A DNA stretch of 24,745 nucleotides, taken from a bacterium (GTDB taxonomy: Bacteria > Planctomycetota > J058 > JAJDCP01). The notes under the pieces are model-generated. The model was not told where the DNA came from and did not search any database. It saw only the letters and a list, made by a program, of their open reading frames with translations. Below, piece by piece: positions 1-8,156 of the stretch; within the stretch, counting starts at the first letter, position 1, and each line of letters starts with the position of its first letter. The DNA lies in the NCBI GenBank assembly GCA_030428695.1, contig JAUIEM010000110.1:1-24745 (forward strand). Direction: 5' to 3'. A program made the translations under genes and the position numbers.

Positions 1-55
1 CGCGCGGTGGGATCCATCATAGGTGTTTTCTGCCCCGACATCGAACGAGGTTACG

Positions 56-1645
56 ATGGCAAGAACCCTCCTCCCGTTGCTCCTGGTCGCGGCGCTCGGC
101 TGCAGCGACGCGAGCGGCCGCCTGACCGTCAGCGGCCCGCTGGCCGCGTTCACCGCGACCCTGACCGGCTCGCAGGTGGTGCCCGCCGTCACCACCGGCG
201 CGACCGGCTCGGCCGTGCTGACCCTCGACGACGCCCGCTCGGTGCTCGAGCTGCGGCTCGACGCGAGCGGCCTCGGGCCGATCAGCGGGGGCAGCATCCG
301 GCTCGGCGAGGACGGCGTGAACGGCGGCGTGGTGTTCGACCTCAACCTCGGCGGCGCGACCAGCTTCCCCCTCGGCCGCACCCTGCGGGCGAGCGACTTC
401 AGCGCGACGGGCGACGTGCTGACCTTCAGCGACGCGATCAAGGCCCTCGCGGGGCGCCGCCTGTACGTCAGCATCGAGACGAACGCGCAGCCGTCAGGCG
501 AGCTGCGCGGCCAGCTCGGCGGGGCGACCGCCCTCAGCGCCGAGCCCGATGGAGCCCAGGTGGTGCCCGCCGCCGCGACCAGCGCGGTCGGCGAGGCGAG
601 CCTGCTCCTGAACGACTCGCGCACCTCCCTGCTCGTCCAGCTGACGAGCAGCGGGCTCGGCGCCGTCAGCGCGGTCGGCATCCACGAGGGCGCGGTAGGC
701 AGCAACGGCGCCCGCCTGTTCGACCTGGCCGTCAGCGCCAGCGGCGACCTCGATGTCACCCGCACCCTGACGGCGGACGACCTGAGCCCGAGCGCCGGCG
801 TGCCGGACTTCCGCGCCGCCGTCGAGGCGCTGCTCGCCGGCGAGACCTACCTGCTGATCAGCGGCAACACCGAGCTGCGCGGCCAGATCGCCCCGATCGC
901 CTTCGCCAACGCCCAGCTCGACGGCGACCAGGTCGTGCCCCCGGTCGGCACCCCGGCCAGCGGTAGCCTCAACCTCAGCGTGCGCGGCTCGCGCCAGCGG
1001 ATGCGGGTCGTGCTCCAGGTGACCGGCAGCGGCGCTGTCAGCGGCGCGGCGATCCGCGAGAGTGGTGGGGGCGCGCTGTTCGACCTCGGCGTGACCAGCA
1101 GCGGCGGCTTCACCCTCGACCGCACCCTGACCGCCGCGGACTTCACCGCCGCCGGAGCCGTGGGCAGCTTCGCCGAGGCGGTCGACGCGATCCTCGCCGG
1201 GGAGACCTGGGTCGACGTGGCGACGAGCGCCTTCCCTTCCGGCGAGCTGCGCGGCCAGATCGCGCCGAGCGTGCTGCGCTGCGCGGCCCTCGGCGGTGAG
1301 GCGGTGCAGCCCGCGGTGACGACCGACGCCCGTGGCTTCGCCAACCTGTCGGTCGGAGGCAGCCGGCAGCGCGTCGCCGTCAGCTTGTCGGTCACCGGCT
1401 TGAGCGGCAGCCTGACCGGGGTGACGATCACCGAGGCGGGGGGCGGCGTGGTGTTCGACCTGCAGGCCGCCGGCGTGAGCTTCCCCCTCAGCCGCTCGCT
1501 GACCGAAGCGGACTTCTCGGCCGCGGGCGCGATCACGAGCTTCGCCGAGGCGGTCGAGGCCTTCGAGAACGAGGAGCTCTTCCTCGAGGTCTCGAGCGCG
1601 GCCTTCCCCTCCGGCGAGCTGCGCGGCGGCATCGTCGCGCGCTGA
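56..1645 (+). CDS. Lipoprotein with four tandem CHRD domains
   Basis: This 529-residue protein is probably exported and lipid-anchored, with four copies of the CHRD fold (first defined in chordin; common in bacterial surface proteins; biochemical role unknown). A hydrophobic signal at residues 4-14 ends in ALGC with Cys16 as the candidate lipidated residue; Ala at -3 makes the lipobox slightly atypical. The four repeats span roughly residues 30-152, 155-277, 281-401 and 405-529. Each opens with a G-x-Q-V-V-P-like motif, has a central V/L-F-D-L strand and an A/E-D-F/L motif, and closes on G/T-E-L-R-G. I chose the ATG at 56 because GAGG lies five bases upstream and the signal peptide starts there; a GTG at 23 would add 11 residues before the signal. 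The gene stands alone, and the next gene begins 161 bases later behind a possible promoter. Confidence 0.85.
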   Translation: MARTLLPLLLVAALGCSDASGRLTVSGPLAAFTATLTGSQVVPAVTTGATGSAVLTLDDARSVLELRLDASGLGPISGGSIRLGEDGVNGGVVFDLNLGGATSFPLGRTLRASDFSATGDVLTFSDAIKALAGRRLYVSIETNAQPSGELRGQLGGATALSAEPDGAQVVPAAATSAVGEASLLLNDSRTSLLVQLTSSGLGAVSAVGIHEGAVGSNGARLFDLAVSASGDLDVTRTLTADDLSPSAGVPDFRAAVEALLAGETYLLISGNTELRGQIAPIAFANAQLDGDQVVPPVGTPASGSLNLSVRGSRQRMRVVLQVTGSGAVSGAAIRESGGGALFDLGVTSSGGFTLDRTLTAADFTAAGAVGSFAEAVDAILAGETWVDVATSAFPSGELRGQIAPSVLRCAALGGEAVQPAVTTDARGFANLSVGGSRQRVAVSLSVTGLSGSLTGVTITEAGGGVVFDLQAAGVSFPLSRSLTEADFSAAGAITSFAEAVEAFENEELFLEVSSAAFPSGELRGGIVAR

Positions 1646-1687
1646 AGAGGGTGGGTCGCGCACCCGGGCGCCATTCCGGCGAAAGGA

Positions 1688-1715
1688 TTGTGTTTCTTCC
1701 CGCGTTGTTTATGCT
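1688..1715 (+). promoter_or_regulatory. Possible sigma70-type promoter for the symporter operon
   Basis: TTGTGT at 1688-1693 and TATGCT at 1710-1715 are separated by 16 bases, in a locally T-rich stretch of an otherwise GC-rich gap. The -10 matches TATAAT at four of six positions; the -35 is weak. It would drive the small membrane protein and the symporter. This is a pattern match only. Confidence 0.3.
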
Positions 1716-1806
1716 TGCGGCAACTCGTACGGATCACACTGAGGGACCGCCGCACTCCCCGCCTGGGGCAAGTGACGCCGCGGCTCCCCGTCTGCAGGAG
1801 GTCACG

Positions 1807-2208
1807 ATGGACTCCGACTCCCCGTCCGACGTCCCGAACCCGCCCCCCTCGGAAGGCACGACACCCGCCGCCGGCGGAGGCTCGCCCTTCGTCGAGAACG
1901 CGCTGGTCAAGGGCCTGATCGCGCTGGTGGCGACCAGCGCCGGGTTCGCCGCTTTCTTCGCGGTCCTCTACTTCGGGATCGGTGGATTGATCGGCGCCCT
2001 CGGGCTCGACAACCCGTGGCTTCCGTACGCCTACCAGTACATTCTCGGGGGCGCGGTGTTCTTCGTCGGGCTCTTCGTGATCATCCGCGGTCGCTCCGCC
2101 AATCCTGTCGAGAGCACGAGCGACCGGTTCTGGATCGGGATCCTCGTCTTTGGCCTGGTCTGGTACGCCCTCGGCCATGCCCTGTGGATCGACGCGGCGC
2201 TCTTCTGA
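1807..2208 (+). CDS. Small three-helix membrane protein, partner of the symporter
   Basis: This is a 133-residue inner-membrane protein of unknown function. The first 30 residues are a Pro/Ser/Gly-rich polar tail. Three hydrophobic segments follow at roughly residues 38-66, 76-96 and 108-130. A perfect AGGAGG at 1796-1801 lies five bases before the ATG, making this start firm. The sodium:solute symporter begins only 30 bases after its stop and has a poor ribosome site of its own, so the two are probably co-transcribed and translationally linked. Small membrane proteins encoded just before symporters of this superfamily are known (for example the DUF485 protein before acetate permease). I could not match this one to that family, which normally has two helices. 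A role in symporter assembly or regulation is inferred from position. Confidence 0.7.
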   Translation: MDSDSPSDVPNPPPSEGTTPAAGGGSPFVENALVKGLIALVATSAGFAAFFAVLYFGIGGLIGALGLDNPWLPYAYQYILGGAVFFVGLFVIIRGRSANPVESTSDRFWIGILVFGLVWYALGHALWIDAALF

Positions 2209-2238
2209 TCACCATCACCGGAGACGAGAACTCAGACC

Positions 2239-4116
2239 ATGGAAGACAAATTCAATTTCGGACTCGATCTCGCACCGGAGGCCATGACGGTCATCGTCGT
2301 CGTGGCGGTGGTGTACTTCCTCGCGATCCTGGGCTTCGGGGCGCTGTTCAGCGGGCGCTCGAAGAACATCAACGACTACTTCTACAGCGGCCAGCGCTTC
2401 CCGTGGTGGTTGGTGACCGCGAGCATGATCGCGACGGGGATCGGCTCGTACAGCTTTCTGAAGTACTCCGAGATGGGGTACCTCGGCGGCACCAGCAGCA
2501 CGATGACGTACATGAACGACTGGTTCGTCATGCCGTTCTTCCTGTTCGGCTGGCTGCCGATCATCTACTTCTCGCGCGTCAAGTCGATCCCCGAGTACTT
2601 TGAGCGCCGTTTCAACCGCTTCGCGCGCTACTGTGCGGTCGTCACGATCCTCGGCTACATGCTCTTCTACATCGGCTACAACCTCTACACGATGGGGCTG
2701 GCGATCGAGGGCATCACCGGCTTCGATCTGACCTGGACGGTGCCGCTGGTCGCGTGCATCCTCGGCATCTACGTGACGGCCGGGGGGCAGAGCGCGGTGA
2801 TCTTCACCGACCTCCTGCAGGGCATCATCCTGTACTTCGCCGGGGCGATGGTGATCTTCGCGGGCTACCACTACCTCGGCGGCATGGACGTCTTCTGGGG
2901 GAACCTGCCGGTCGAGCACCGGCTGCCCTTCACCCACCTCAACGCGAACCCGAAGTTCAGCACGGCGGGCATCTTCTGGGGCGAGGCCATCGCGGGCTCG
3001 ATCGCCTTCACCTTCATGAACCAGGGCTTCATCATGCGCTACCTGTGCGTGAAGAGCTGGGGAGAAGCGAAGAAGGCCGCGTTCTGGAACGTCGTGATCC
3101 TGCTGCCGGTCTCCGCCATCGTCGTCGGCTGCGGCGGCTGGATCGCCCAGTCGATCGTCAGCGGCGGCGGCGACATGCAGATCGAGAACACCTACCACAC
3201 CTTCATGATCGTCGCCTGGGAGATCTTCGAGCAGAACCCCCTCGTCTTCGGCTTCGTCGTCGCGGCGCTGACCGCCGCTCTGATGTCGACGGTCGACACG
3301 CTGATCAACGCCTGCGCGGTGATCGGCCTGGTCGACATCTACAAGCCGCTGTTCAAGCCCGAAGCGAGCGACAAGCACTACCTGCGCGTCAGCAAGTACA
3401 TCTCGGGCGGAGCGACGGTGATCGGCCTGCTGCTGGTGATCATCTTCGTCAAGAGCGGCAAGACGCTGTTCGCGCTGCACTACAACGGGATCATGGTCAT
3501 CATCCCCGCGATGGTGACGACGATCTTCCTCGGCGCCTTCTGGAAGCGCTTCACCTCGGCCGCCGCGGGCGTGTCGATGGTGATCGGTTCGGCGGTCACG
3601 GTCCTCAGCGTCAACTTCCCCGAGATGATCACGCCGTTCTCGGAGCTGGTGCACGGGCCCGGACCCGAGAGGGGCTACATCTACATGCGCGCGCTGCTCG
3701 GTGTGTCGGTCACCGCCTTCGTCGGCATCATCGTGACCTACATGACCAAGCCGAAGAGCGACGAGGAGCTCAAGGGCCTGACGATCACGACGCTCAAGGA
3801 CGCGATGCGCATGTTCAAGGGCGGCGCTGAGCCGAACATGGTCACCGGCAAGAAGGTGCGCTGCGGCCTGGAGACCGGCGAGGTCACCAAGGGCCTCGCG
3901 CTGATCCCGCAGGCGATGATGGACACGATGAAGGCCAAGGACGGCGACCTCGTCCACATCGAGGACGCGCGCTGGTACCTCGCCGGCCTGCGCTCGGTGT
4001 GCCTGAACGCCAAGGTCGCCCCCGAGGGGGTCGCGATCCCGCAGATCTGCGCCGAGGACTTCGAGGACGGGCGGATGCTCAAGGGCCGGCCCGTCAAGCT
4101 GGAGAAGATCATCTAG
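2239..4116 (+). CDS. Sodium:solute symporter (SSS family) with a soluble C-terminal tail
   Basis: This 625-residue inner-membrane transporter uses the sodium gradient to import a solute; the substrate cannot be read from sequence. About 13 hydrophobic helices fill residues 14-510. Family features include the F/Y-SGQRFPWW region after helix 1, the ASMIATGIGSYSFL helix, and a MSTVDTLIN motif near residue 350, which corresponds to the Na2-site helix with adjacent Ser/Thr in characterised SSS members. After the last helix comes a roughly 105-residue hydrophilic domain (about 520-625) that core SSS transporters lack; it contains KDGDLVHIEDARWYLAGLRS and ends in GRPVKLEKII. It reads as a compact beta-rich cytoplasmic domain. 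The ATG follows a weak GGAG 16 bases upstream, so coupling to the preceding small gene is likely. A hairpin terminator follows the stop. Confidence 0.9.
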   Translation: MEDKFNFGLDLAPEAMTVIVVVAVVYFLAILGFGALFSGRSKNINDYFYSGQRFPWWLVTASMIATGIGSYSFLKYSEMGYLGGTSSTMTYMNDWFVMPFFLFGWLPIIYFSRVKSIPEYFERRFNRFARYCAVVTILGYMLFYIGYNLYTMGLAIEGITGFDLTWTVPLVACILGIYVTAGGQSAVIFTDLLQGIILYFAGAMVIFAGYHYLGGMDVFWGNLPVEHRLPFTHLNANPKFSTAGIFWGEAIAGSIAFTFMNQGFIMRYLCVKSWGEAKKAAFWNVVILLPVSAIVVGCGGWIAQSIVSGGGDMQIENTYHTFMIVAWEIFEQNPLVFGFVVAALTAALMSTVDTLINACAVIGLVDIYKPLFKPEASDKHYLRVSKYISGGATVIGLLLVIIFVKSGKTLFALHYNGIMVIIPAMVTTIFLGAFWKRFTSAAAGVSMVIGSAVTVLSVNFPEMITPFSELVHGPGPERGYIYMRALLGVSVTAFVGIIVTYMTKPKSDEELKGLTITTLKDAMRMFKGGAEPNMVTGKKVRCGLETGEVTKGLALIPQAMMDTMKAKDGDLVHIEDARWYLAGLRSVCLNAKVAPEGVAIPQICAEDFEDGRMLKGRPVKLEKII

Positions 4117-4140
4117 CTCGGAGCCCGGCTCCCCGACCCG

Positions 4141-4182
4141 ACGGGCCCCGCTGGCGACCCCGCCACCGGGGCCGTCTCTTTG
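4141..4182 (+). terminator. Hairpin terminator after the symporter gene
   Basis: The arms at 4141-4156 and 4161-4175 pair almost perfectly (one bulged base and one mismatch) around a four-base loop. A T-rich tail, TCTCTTT, follows. It begins 25 bases after the symporter stop and ends before the ribosome site of the next gene, as expected for an intrinsic terminator. Confidence 0.65.
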
Positions 4183-4198
4183 ACCCCGGGAGGTTCCC

Positions 4199-4627
4199 GT
4201 GCACCCCGCCGTCCTCGCCGTCGTGATGCTCGTCGGCGCCTTCTTCCTCGCCTGCGGCATCTTCGGCCGCTTCCTGTTCGCCCTGGCCAGTCGCGGCCTC
4301 GCGCGCTTCGGCATCAAGCTGGGCGGCGTCGGGCTCGCGCTGCTGGTCGTCGCCGTCGGCACGGTGCTGACCGGGCTGGCGGTCTACCGGGCGCAGACCG
4401 CCACCCTGCGCACCGTCGAGAGCTACAACGCGCTGGCGCTGCTCGGCGTGCTCGTGGTGCTGAGCTCGCTGGTCAGCGCGGTGCTGCTCGGCCAGCAGCC
4501 GAAGCGCAGGCGGCGGAAGCGGGGAGCGCCCTCGCCGCTCCTGCAGCAGCTCGCGACGCTCGGGCTGATGCTCGCGGTCGCGGGCCTGCACGGCCTGATC
4601 GCCTGGCTCGTCCTCGGGGCGCCGTGA
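4199..4627 (+). CDS. Small four-helix membrane protein, function unknown
   Basis: This is a 142-residue protein with hydrophobic segments at about residues 5-30, 40-63, 76-97 and 113-138. A strongly basic loop (RRRRKR near residue 103) between the third and fourth helices should face the cytoplasm, implying both termini are on the same side. The GTG start at 4199 is supported by GGGAGG at 4188-4193, five bases upstream. It lies after the symporter terminator, so it is probably transcribed separately or by read-through. It converges with the DUF5990-type gene, leaving only 15 bases between the stops. I do not recognise the family. Confidence 0.65.
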   Translation: MHPAVLAVVMLVGAFFLACGIFGRFLFALASRGLARFGIKLGGVGLALLVVAVGTVLTGLAVYRAQTATLRTVESYNALALLGVLVVLSSLVSAVLLGQQPKRRRRKRGAPSPLLQQLATLGLMLAVAGLHGLIAWLVLGAP

Positions 4628-4642
4628 ACGGAATCTGCCGGG

Positions 4643-5071
4643 TCAGGTCCACACGGCGCGCGCCGTCCCGCTCAGGGGCGAGCCGTCCGGGGCGGTGACC
4701 TCGACCGCGGTCGAGATCACCCCGCGGGCGAGCTGCTCCTCGGTCACCCCGGCCTGCTCCCAGGCGGCGCGCCGCACGGGTCCGAAGTAGACCTTCAGGC
4801 GCCGGAACATCACGAAGGCGTCGTCGCGCAGCACCCCCCAGGACAGGTACAGGAACCGCTCCCCGGGCCGGCCCTGCACGCAGGCACCCTTGAGGTCCGG
4901 CCGCGGGCCGCGCCCCGGCCGTACCTCGACCGTCGTCTCGAGCACGACGCCCGCCTCGGGAGTCACGGGAGAGGGGACATCCCCCCGCTTCGTCTGCAGA
5001 CCGACCCGCAGCGGGCCCTCGGGCCAGCGGGGGGGCGAGGCGAGGCGGATGCGGACGCGGGTCGTGGTCAT
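4643..5071 (-). CDS. DUF5990-like protein
   Basis: This 142-residue soluble protein has no signal or membrane segment. Its layout matches the uncharacterised DUF5990 family. A leading strand ends in VRIRLASPP and is followed by a G-L-Q-T-K-R-G segment. A central D-L-K-G-A-C-V-Q-G-R-P-G-E-R-F-L-Y-L-S-W-G block (about residues 59-79) is the most family-like part, and a terminal beta segment mentions VTAPDGSPL. Members bind no known ligand, so no function is proposed. GGAGG about six bases before the ATG at 5071 supports the start. The gene is downstream of the coiled-coil gene on the same strand, but a strong hairpin at 5200-5236 lies between them, so they may be separate transcripts. Confidence 0.65.
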   Translation of the reverse strand: MTTTRVRIRLASPPRWPEGPLRVGLQTKRGDVPSPVTPEAGVVLETTVEVRPGRGPRPDLKGACVQGRPGERFLYLSWGVLRDDAFVMFRRLKVYFGPVRRAAWEQAGVTEEQLARGVISTAVEVTAPDGSPLSGTARAVWT

Positions 5072-5199
5072 CGGGGCCTCCGGGCACGGGGAGCAGTCTA
5101 TCCGAGCGCGGGTACCTCCATCCACGGGCAGGAGGGTGACGCCGTGCGGGTTCGGCTTCCTCCTGGGGAGAGGAAGGAAAGTGAAGCTGCGACGCCGAT

Positions 5200-5236
5200 G
5201 CAGGCGGGGCGGAGGAAGATCCTCCGCCCCTCCTGC
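5200..5236 (-). terminator. Strong hairpin after the coiled-coil gene
   Basis: Two 16-base arms (5200-5215 and 5221-5236) pair at 15 of 16 positions around the loop AAGAT. It starts 17 bases downstream of the stop of the minus-strand gene at 5254. There is no T-run on either side, so it may be a Rho-dependent or bidirectional stop, or an mRNA-protecting 3' structure, rather than a classical intrinsic terminator. Confidence 0.5.
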
Positions 5237-5253
5237 ACGCGCACGATCCCGGC

Positions 5254-5730
5254 TCAGGTGTTGGCTGCCTCGCTGAGGTCGGCGGCGCCGACCTCTTCGC
5301 CGTCGGTCGCGGCCTCTTCCTCCGGGGCGGGCGGATGCAGCTCTTCGAGGAAGCCCTCGATCTTCGCGGTCAGGGCCTCGACCAGCGCGTCGAGCTGCTG
5401 GACGCCGTGCAGGCGCAGCCGGCGTGAGGCCTTGCTCAGGACGAGCAGGTCTTCGTCCTCGAGGGGGCTGACGGAGGTCTTGTTGCCGCGCTTGCCGATC
5501 TTGACGGGGCGGGCGGCGATGCGCCACTTGTCCTTGATCTTCGCGTAGCCAATCTGGTGGCCGGAGCGGGAATCGTCGTCGGGCACGACGTCGTCGAGCC
5601 AGGCGCCGACGCCGACGCGCATCTTGTAGAGCGTCTTCTCGAGGCTCTTGATCCGGTCGGTCAGAGCGTCGGTCTCGGCGTTGAGTTGTTCGGTGAGGGT
5701 CCGCAGGCGTTGCAGGGACGTGGACTCCAT
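5254..5730 (-). CDS. Coiled-coil hypothetical protein
   Basis: This is a 158-residue soluble protein. Residues 1-40 form a heptad-like, probably coiled-coil helix (LTEQLNAETDALTDRIKSLE). The core at about residues 58-80 contains GYAKIKDKWRIAARPV, followed by an R-R-L-R-L-H-G-V helix and a D-A-L-V-E-A-L-T-A-K helix. The 'hydrophobic-K-x-W' strand followed by 'R-L-R' and an L-x-E-A-L-style helix is a pattern I recognise from a widespread family of uncharacterised bacterial proteins, but I cannot name a function. The tail is acidic and Ala-rich. AGGAGG lies upstream of the ATG at 5730. It is divergent from the glycosidase gene, across a 182-base gap. Confidence 0.65.
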   Translation of the reverse strand: MESTSLQRLRTLTEQLNAETDALTDRIKSLEKTLYKMRVGVGAWLDDVVPDDDSRSGHQIGYAKIKDKWRIAARPVKIGKRGNKTSVSPLEDEDLLVLSKASRRLRLHGVQQLDALVEALTAKIEGFLEELHPPAPEEEAATDGEEVGAADLSEAANT

Positions 5731-5912
5731 CGGTCGGTCCTCCTGAGCACGCTAGTGCCGTGGTGGAGCCCGCGCGGACGTTCCGCCGCGCGGCGCTCTC
5801 AGGTCGCTTCCGGTCCCCATGACCGGACAGCAGCCGGACACTGTAGCCGAAATGCACCGCCCGTGCGACGTCCTTCCCGCGCCGTTTAGTGCTGCGCACG
5901 AGGGAGGAAGCC
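5731..5912. other. Divergent intergenic region
   Basis: This 182-base gap separates the divergent coiled-coil and glycosidase genes and must hold promoters for both. I see no convincing -35/-10 pair. A GC-rich inverted element around 5769-5792 (CCGCGCGG repeated) and a CCGG-flanked palindrome near 5816-5828 are the only structures. Confidence 0.3.
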
Positions 5913-7988
5913 ATGCTGCGTCGCATCCTGGCCCTGCCGGGCGCGGCCTGGCGCCGCTACTGGCGCATGGGCTGCCTCGGGAGGCTTGTCGTCGGAGCGC
6001 TGGGGCTCGTGCTCCTCGCGTCGCTCGGCTTCGGTGGGCTGTTCCTGCAGCTCGTCCACAACGCACCGGCCCTGCCCGCCCTGCCTGCGGGGATCGGCGC
6101 CGAGGGGCCGGGCTACGCGGTGCGGGCGGTCGACGGCATCCCGCTGCTGATCGACGGCGCGCTGCCGTATCCGACCAGTTTCGAGACGACCGGACGGCGG
6201 CGGATCGACCTCGCCGGCCGTTGGGAGGTGCGCGCCGACAGCGCGGACTTCGGCGCCGAGGTCGGCTGGCAACGCGGCGACGGAGGACGCTGGCCGACCC
6301 ATCCGGTGCCGTCGACCCCCAACGCGGTCGGCGGGCCCTTCCCCGACTTCCAGGGTCCGCTCTGGTTCCGCCGCAGCATCACCCTGCCGCCCCTGGTCGG
6401 CGCCCGCTGGCGGCTGTGGCTGGACGGGGCGCTGCTGCGCTCGACGGTGTGGCTGAACGGGGTCGAGCTCGGCTCCCGCGAGGGCGGCTACCTGCCGTAC
6501 CAGCTGCCGCTCAAGGGGGCGCGCCCGGGCGAGAACCTGCTCGTCGTGCGCACCGACCCGCGCCTGACGGAGACCTCGCTGCCGCCGGCCAACCGACCCC
6601 GGCACCGGCCGGGCTGGGCGGCCTACGCGGGCATCACCCGCGGCGTCTGGCTCGAGGCGGTGCCGGTCGCCCACGTGGTCAAGCTCGCCGTGACCCCGCA
6701 GCTCGACTCCGGGACGGCCGCGCTCGCCGTCGAGTGCGTCGCGGCCCGCGTGGCCGGCGACGCGGGCCGGCTCGAGATCGCGCTGCGCGACCCCTCCGGG
6801 GCGCTGGTCGCCGAGGCGCGCGAAGAGCTGCCCGCCGGCGAGGAGCTGATCGGCCGGCGGCTGCGGCTGCGGGTGCCGGGCGCGGAGCTGTGGTCGCCGT
6901 CCAGCCCGCGGCTGTACACGGTCGCCGCGACCTGGACGGCGGGGGGCTCCCGCGACGAGGTGACGGTGAAGACCGGGCTGCGCTCGATCGAGGTGCGCGG
7001 GCGCGGGCTGTTCCTCAATGGCGACTCGCTCTACCTGCGGGGCATCGCGAAGCACGAGGACCATCCGACCTGGGGGGCGACCCAGCCGGACAGCCTGATG
7101 CACGCGGACCTCGACCAGATCGAGGCGCTCGGCGCGAGCTTCGTCCGCATCTCCCACTATCCCCACGATGTCCGCGCCCTGCGCGCCGCGCGCGACCGGG
7201 GCATCCTGCTCAGCGAGGAGATCCCCCTGTACCAGGCCGGCCAGGGCTGGCTGGCCTGGCTCGGCTGGGACCGCGACCTCGGCGGCTTCCCCGCCTCCAG
7301 CTTCGGGCTGCGGCAGCTGCACGACCCTATGCTGCGCGCGAACATCCAGCGCCAGCTCGCGATGATGGTCGAGCGCGACCGCAACAACCCCGCGCTCATC
7401 CTCTGGAACGTCGGCAACGAGTGCTACGACTTCGCCGGCAGCCGGCCCTTCTACCAATGGCTGGCCGACTGCGTGCGCAGCTTCGACACCAGCCGGCCGC
7501 TGACCTACTCCGAGCTGAGCTACGACACCCGGCTGCTCGACGGGGCGCGGGAGGCGGGGGAGGTCTTCGACCTGGTCAGCATCAACATGTACTACGGCTG
7601 GTACTACGGCGACCCGGAGGAAGCGGCCGCCTACCTCGACCGCTGCCTCGCGCAGTGGCCGGACAAGCCGCTGATGATCACCGAATGCGGGGCCGGGGCC
7701 CTGCGGGGCCGCACGGTCGAGGACGGGATCTTCCCCGGCGAGGGCTTCCCCGGCCACCAGACCTTCGCCGAGAGCTACCAGGCAGAGCTGCTGACCGCGC
7801 TGTGGAAGGTCGCCCGCGCGCGGCCCGGCATCGTCGGCTTCAGCCCCTGGGTGTACCAGGACTTCCGCTGCCCGTGGTTCCCGCTGCATCCCCTGCCGGG
7901 CTACAACCTCAAGGGCATCGTCGACCGCTGGCGGGTGCCCAAGCAGGGCTACCACGCCTTGCAGGAGGCGTACCGCGCGGCGGAGTGA
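5913..7988 (+). CDS. Membrane-anchored glycoside hydrolase family 2 protein (beta-glucuronidase-like)
   Basis: This 691-residue enzyme should cleave a terminal beta-linked sugar (glucuronide, galactoside or mannoside; the substrate is not readable). Residues 24-47 form a single membrane segment preceded by arginines, so the enzyme is probably anchored with its catalytic part in the periplasm. The order is the GH2 sugar-binding jelly roll (about 85-255, with PLWFRRSITLPP and VWLNGVELGSREGGYLPY), the Ig-like domain (about 260-375) and the TIM barrel (about 380-685). The acid/base Glu is E503 in WNVGNE and the nucleophile Glu is E591 in MITECGAG; both are canonical. Other barrel landmarks are LRGIAKHEDHP and FVRISHYPHD. 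The ATG at 5913 follows GGGAGG; an in-frame start at 5889 lacks a ribosome site. It seems to be monocistronic. Confidence 0.88.
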   Translation: MLRRILALPGAAWRRYWRMGCLGRLVVGALGLVLLASLGFGGLFLQLVHNAPALPALPAGIGAEGPGYAVRAVDGIPLLIDGALPYPTSFETTGRRRIDLAGRWEVRADSADFGAEVGWQRGDGGRWPTHPVPSTPNAVGGPFPDFQGPLWFRRSITLPPLVGARWRLWLDGALLRSTVWLNGVELGSREGGYLPYQLPLKGARPGENLLVVRTDPRLTETSLPPANRPRHRPGWAAYAGITRGVWLEAVPVAHVVKLAVTPQLDSGTAALAVECVAARVAGDAGRLEIALRDPSGALVAEAREELPAGEELIGRRLRLRVPGAELWSPSSPRLYTVAATWTAGGSRDEVTVKTGLRSIEVRGRGLFLNGDSLYLRGIAKHEDHPTWGATQPDSLMHADLDQIEALGASFVRISHYPHDVRALRAARDRGILLSEEIPLYQAGQGWLAWLGWDRDLGGFPASSFGLRQLHDPMLRANIQRQLAMMVERDRNNPALILWNVGNECYDFAGSRPFYQWLADCVRSFDTSRPLTYSELSYDTRLLDGAREAGEVFDLVSINMYYGWYYGDPEEAAAYLDRCLAQWPDKPLMITECGAGALRGRTVEDGIFPGEGFPGHQTFAESYQAELLTALWKVARARPGIVGFSPWVYQDFRCPWFPLHPLPGYNLKGIVDRWRVPKQGYHALQEAYRAAE

Positions 7989-8026
7989 GGCTGACCTCCG
8001 CACAAGTAGGTTCTTCCTCGTCCGGC

Positions 8027-8096
8027 GGGCGGGGGTAAACCCCGCCCCTACCCCCGGCAAAAAGGCACACACCGAGGTAGGGGAGGGGTTCACCCC
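8027..8096. repeat. GTAGGGG-type inverted repeat pair (REP/MITE-like)
   Basis: A small palindrome (GGGCGGGG, loop, CCCCGCCC at 8027-8048) carries the sequence GTAGGGGCGGGGTTTACCCC on its minus strand (8051-8032). An inverted near-copy, GTAGGGGAGGGGTTCACCCC, lies at 8077-8096, matching at 18 of 20 positions. The 25-base spacer includes GGCAAAAAGGC. The whole unit can form a large hairpin between the glycosidase stop and the convergent hisC-like gene. Short palindromic GTAGGGGCGGGTTTACCC elements are known as dispersed repeats in diverse bacteria; that this is one of them is inference. Confidence 0.6.
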
Positions 8097-8156
8097 GTCG
8101 TTGGCCGGGAACGACGTCTCCGGAACAGAGCTTATGCGGAGGTCAGTAGCTAGCCG

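Noticed and set aside
2215..4362. A 715-codon open frame on the - strand.
   Set aside because: It is antisense to the symporter, and its His/Asp/Arg-rich translation has no domain-like pattern.
5889..5912. Upstream in-frame start for the glycosidase.
   Set aside because: It has no ribosome site, whereas GGGAGG sits at the right distance from the ATG at 5913.
5819..5912. Small + strand open frame starting at 5819.
   Set aside because: It runs into the glycosidase gene in another frame, and its translation is arginine-rich without features.
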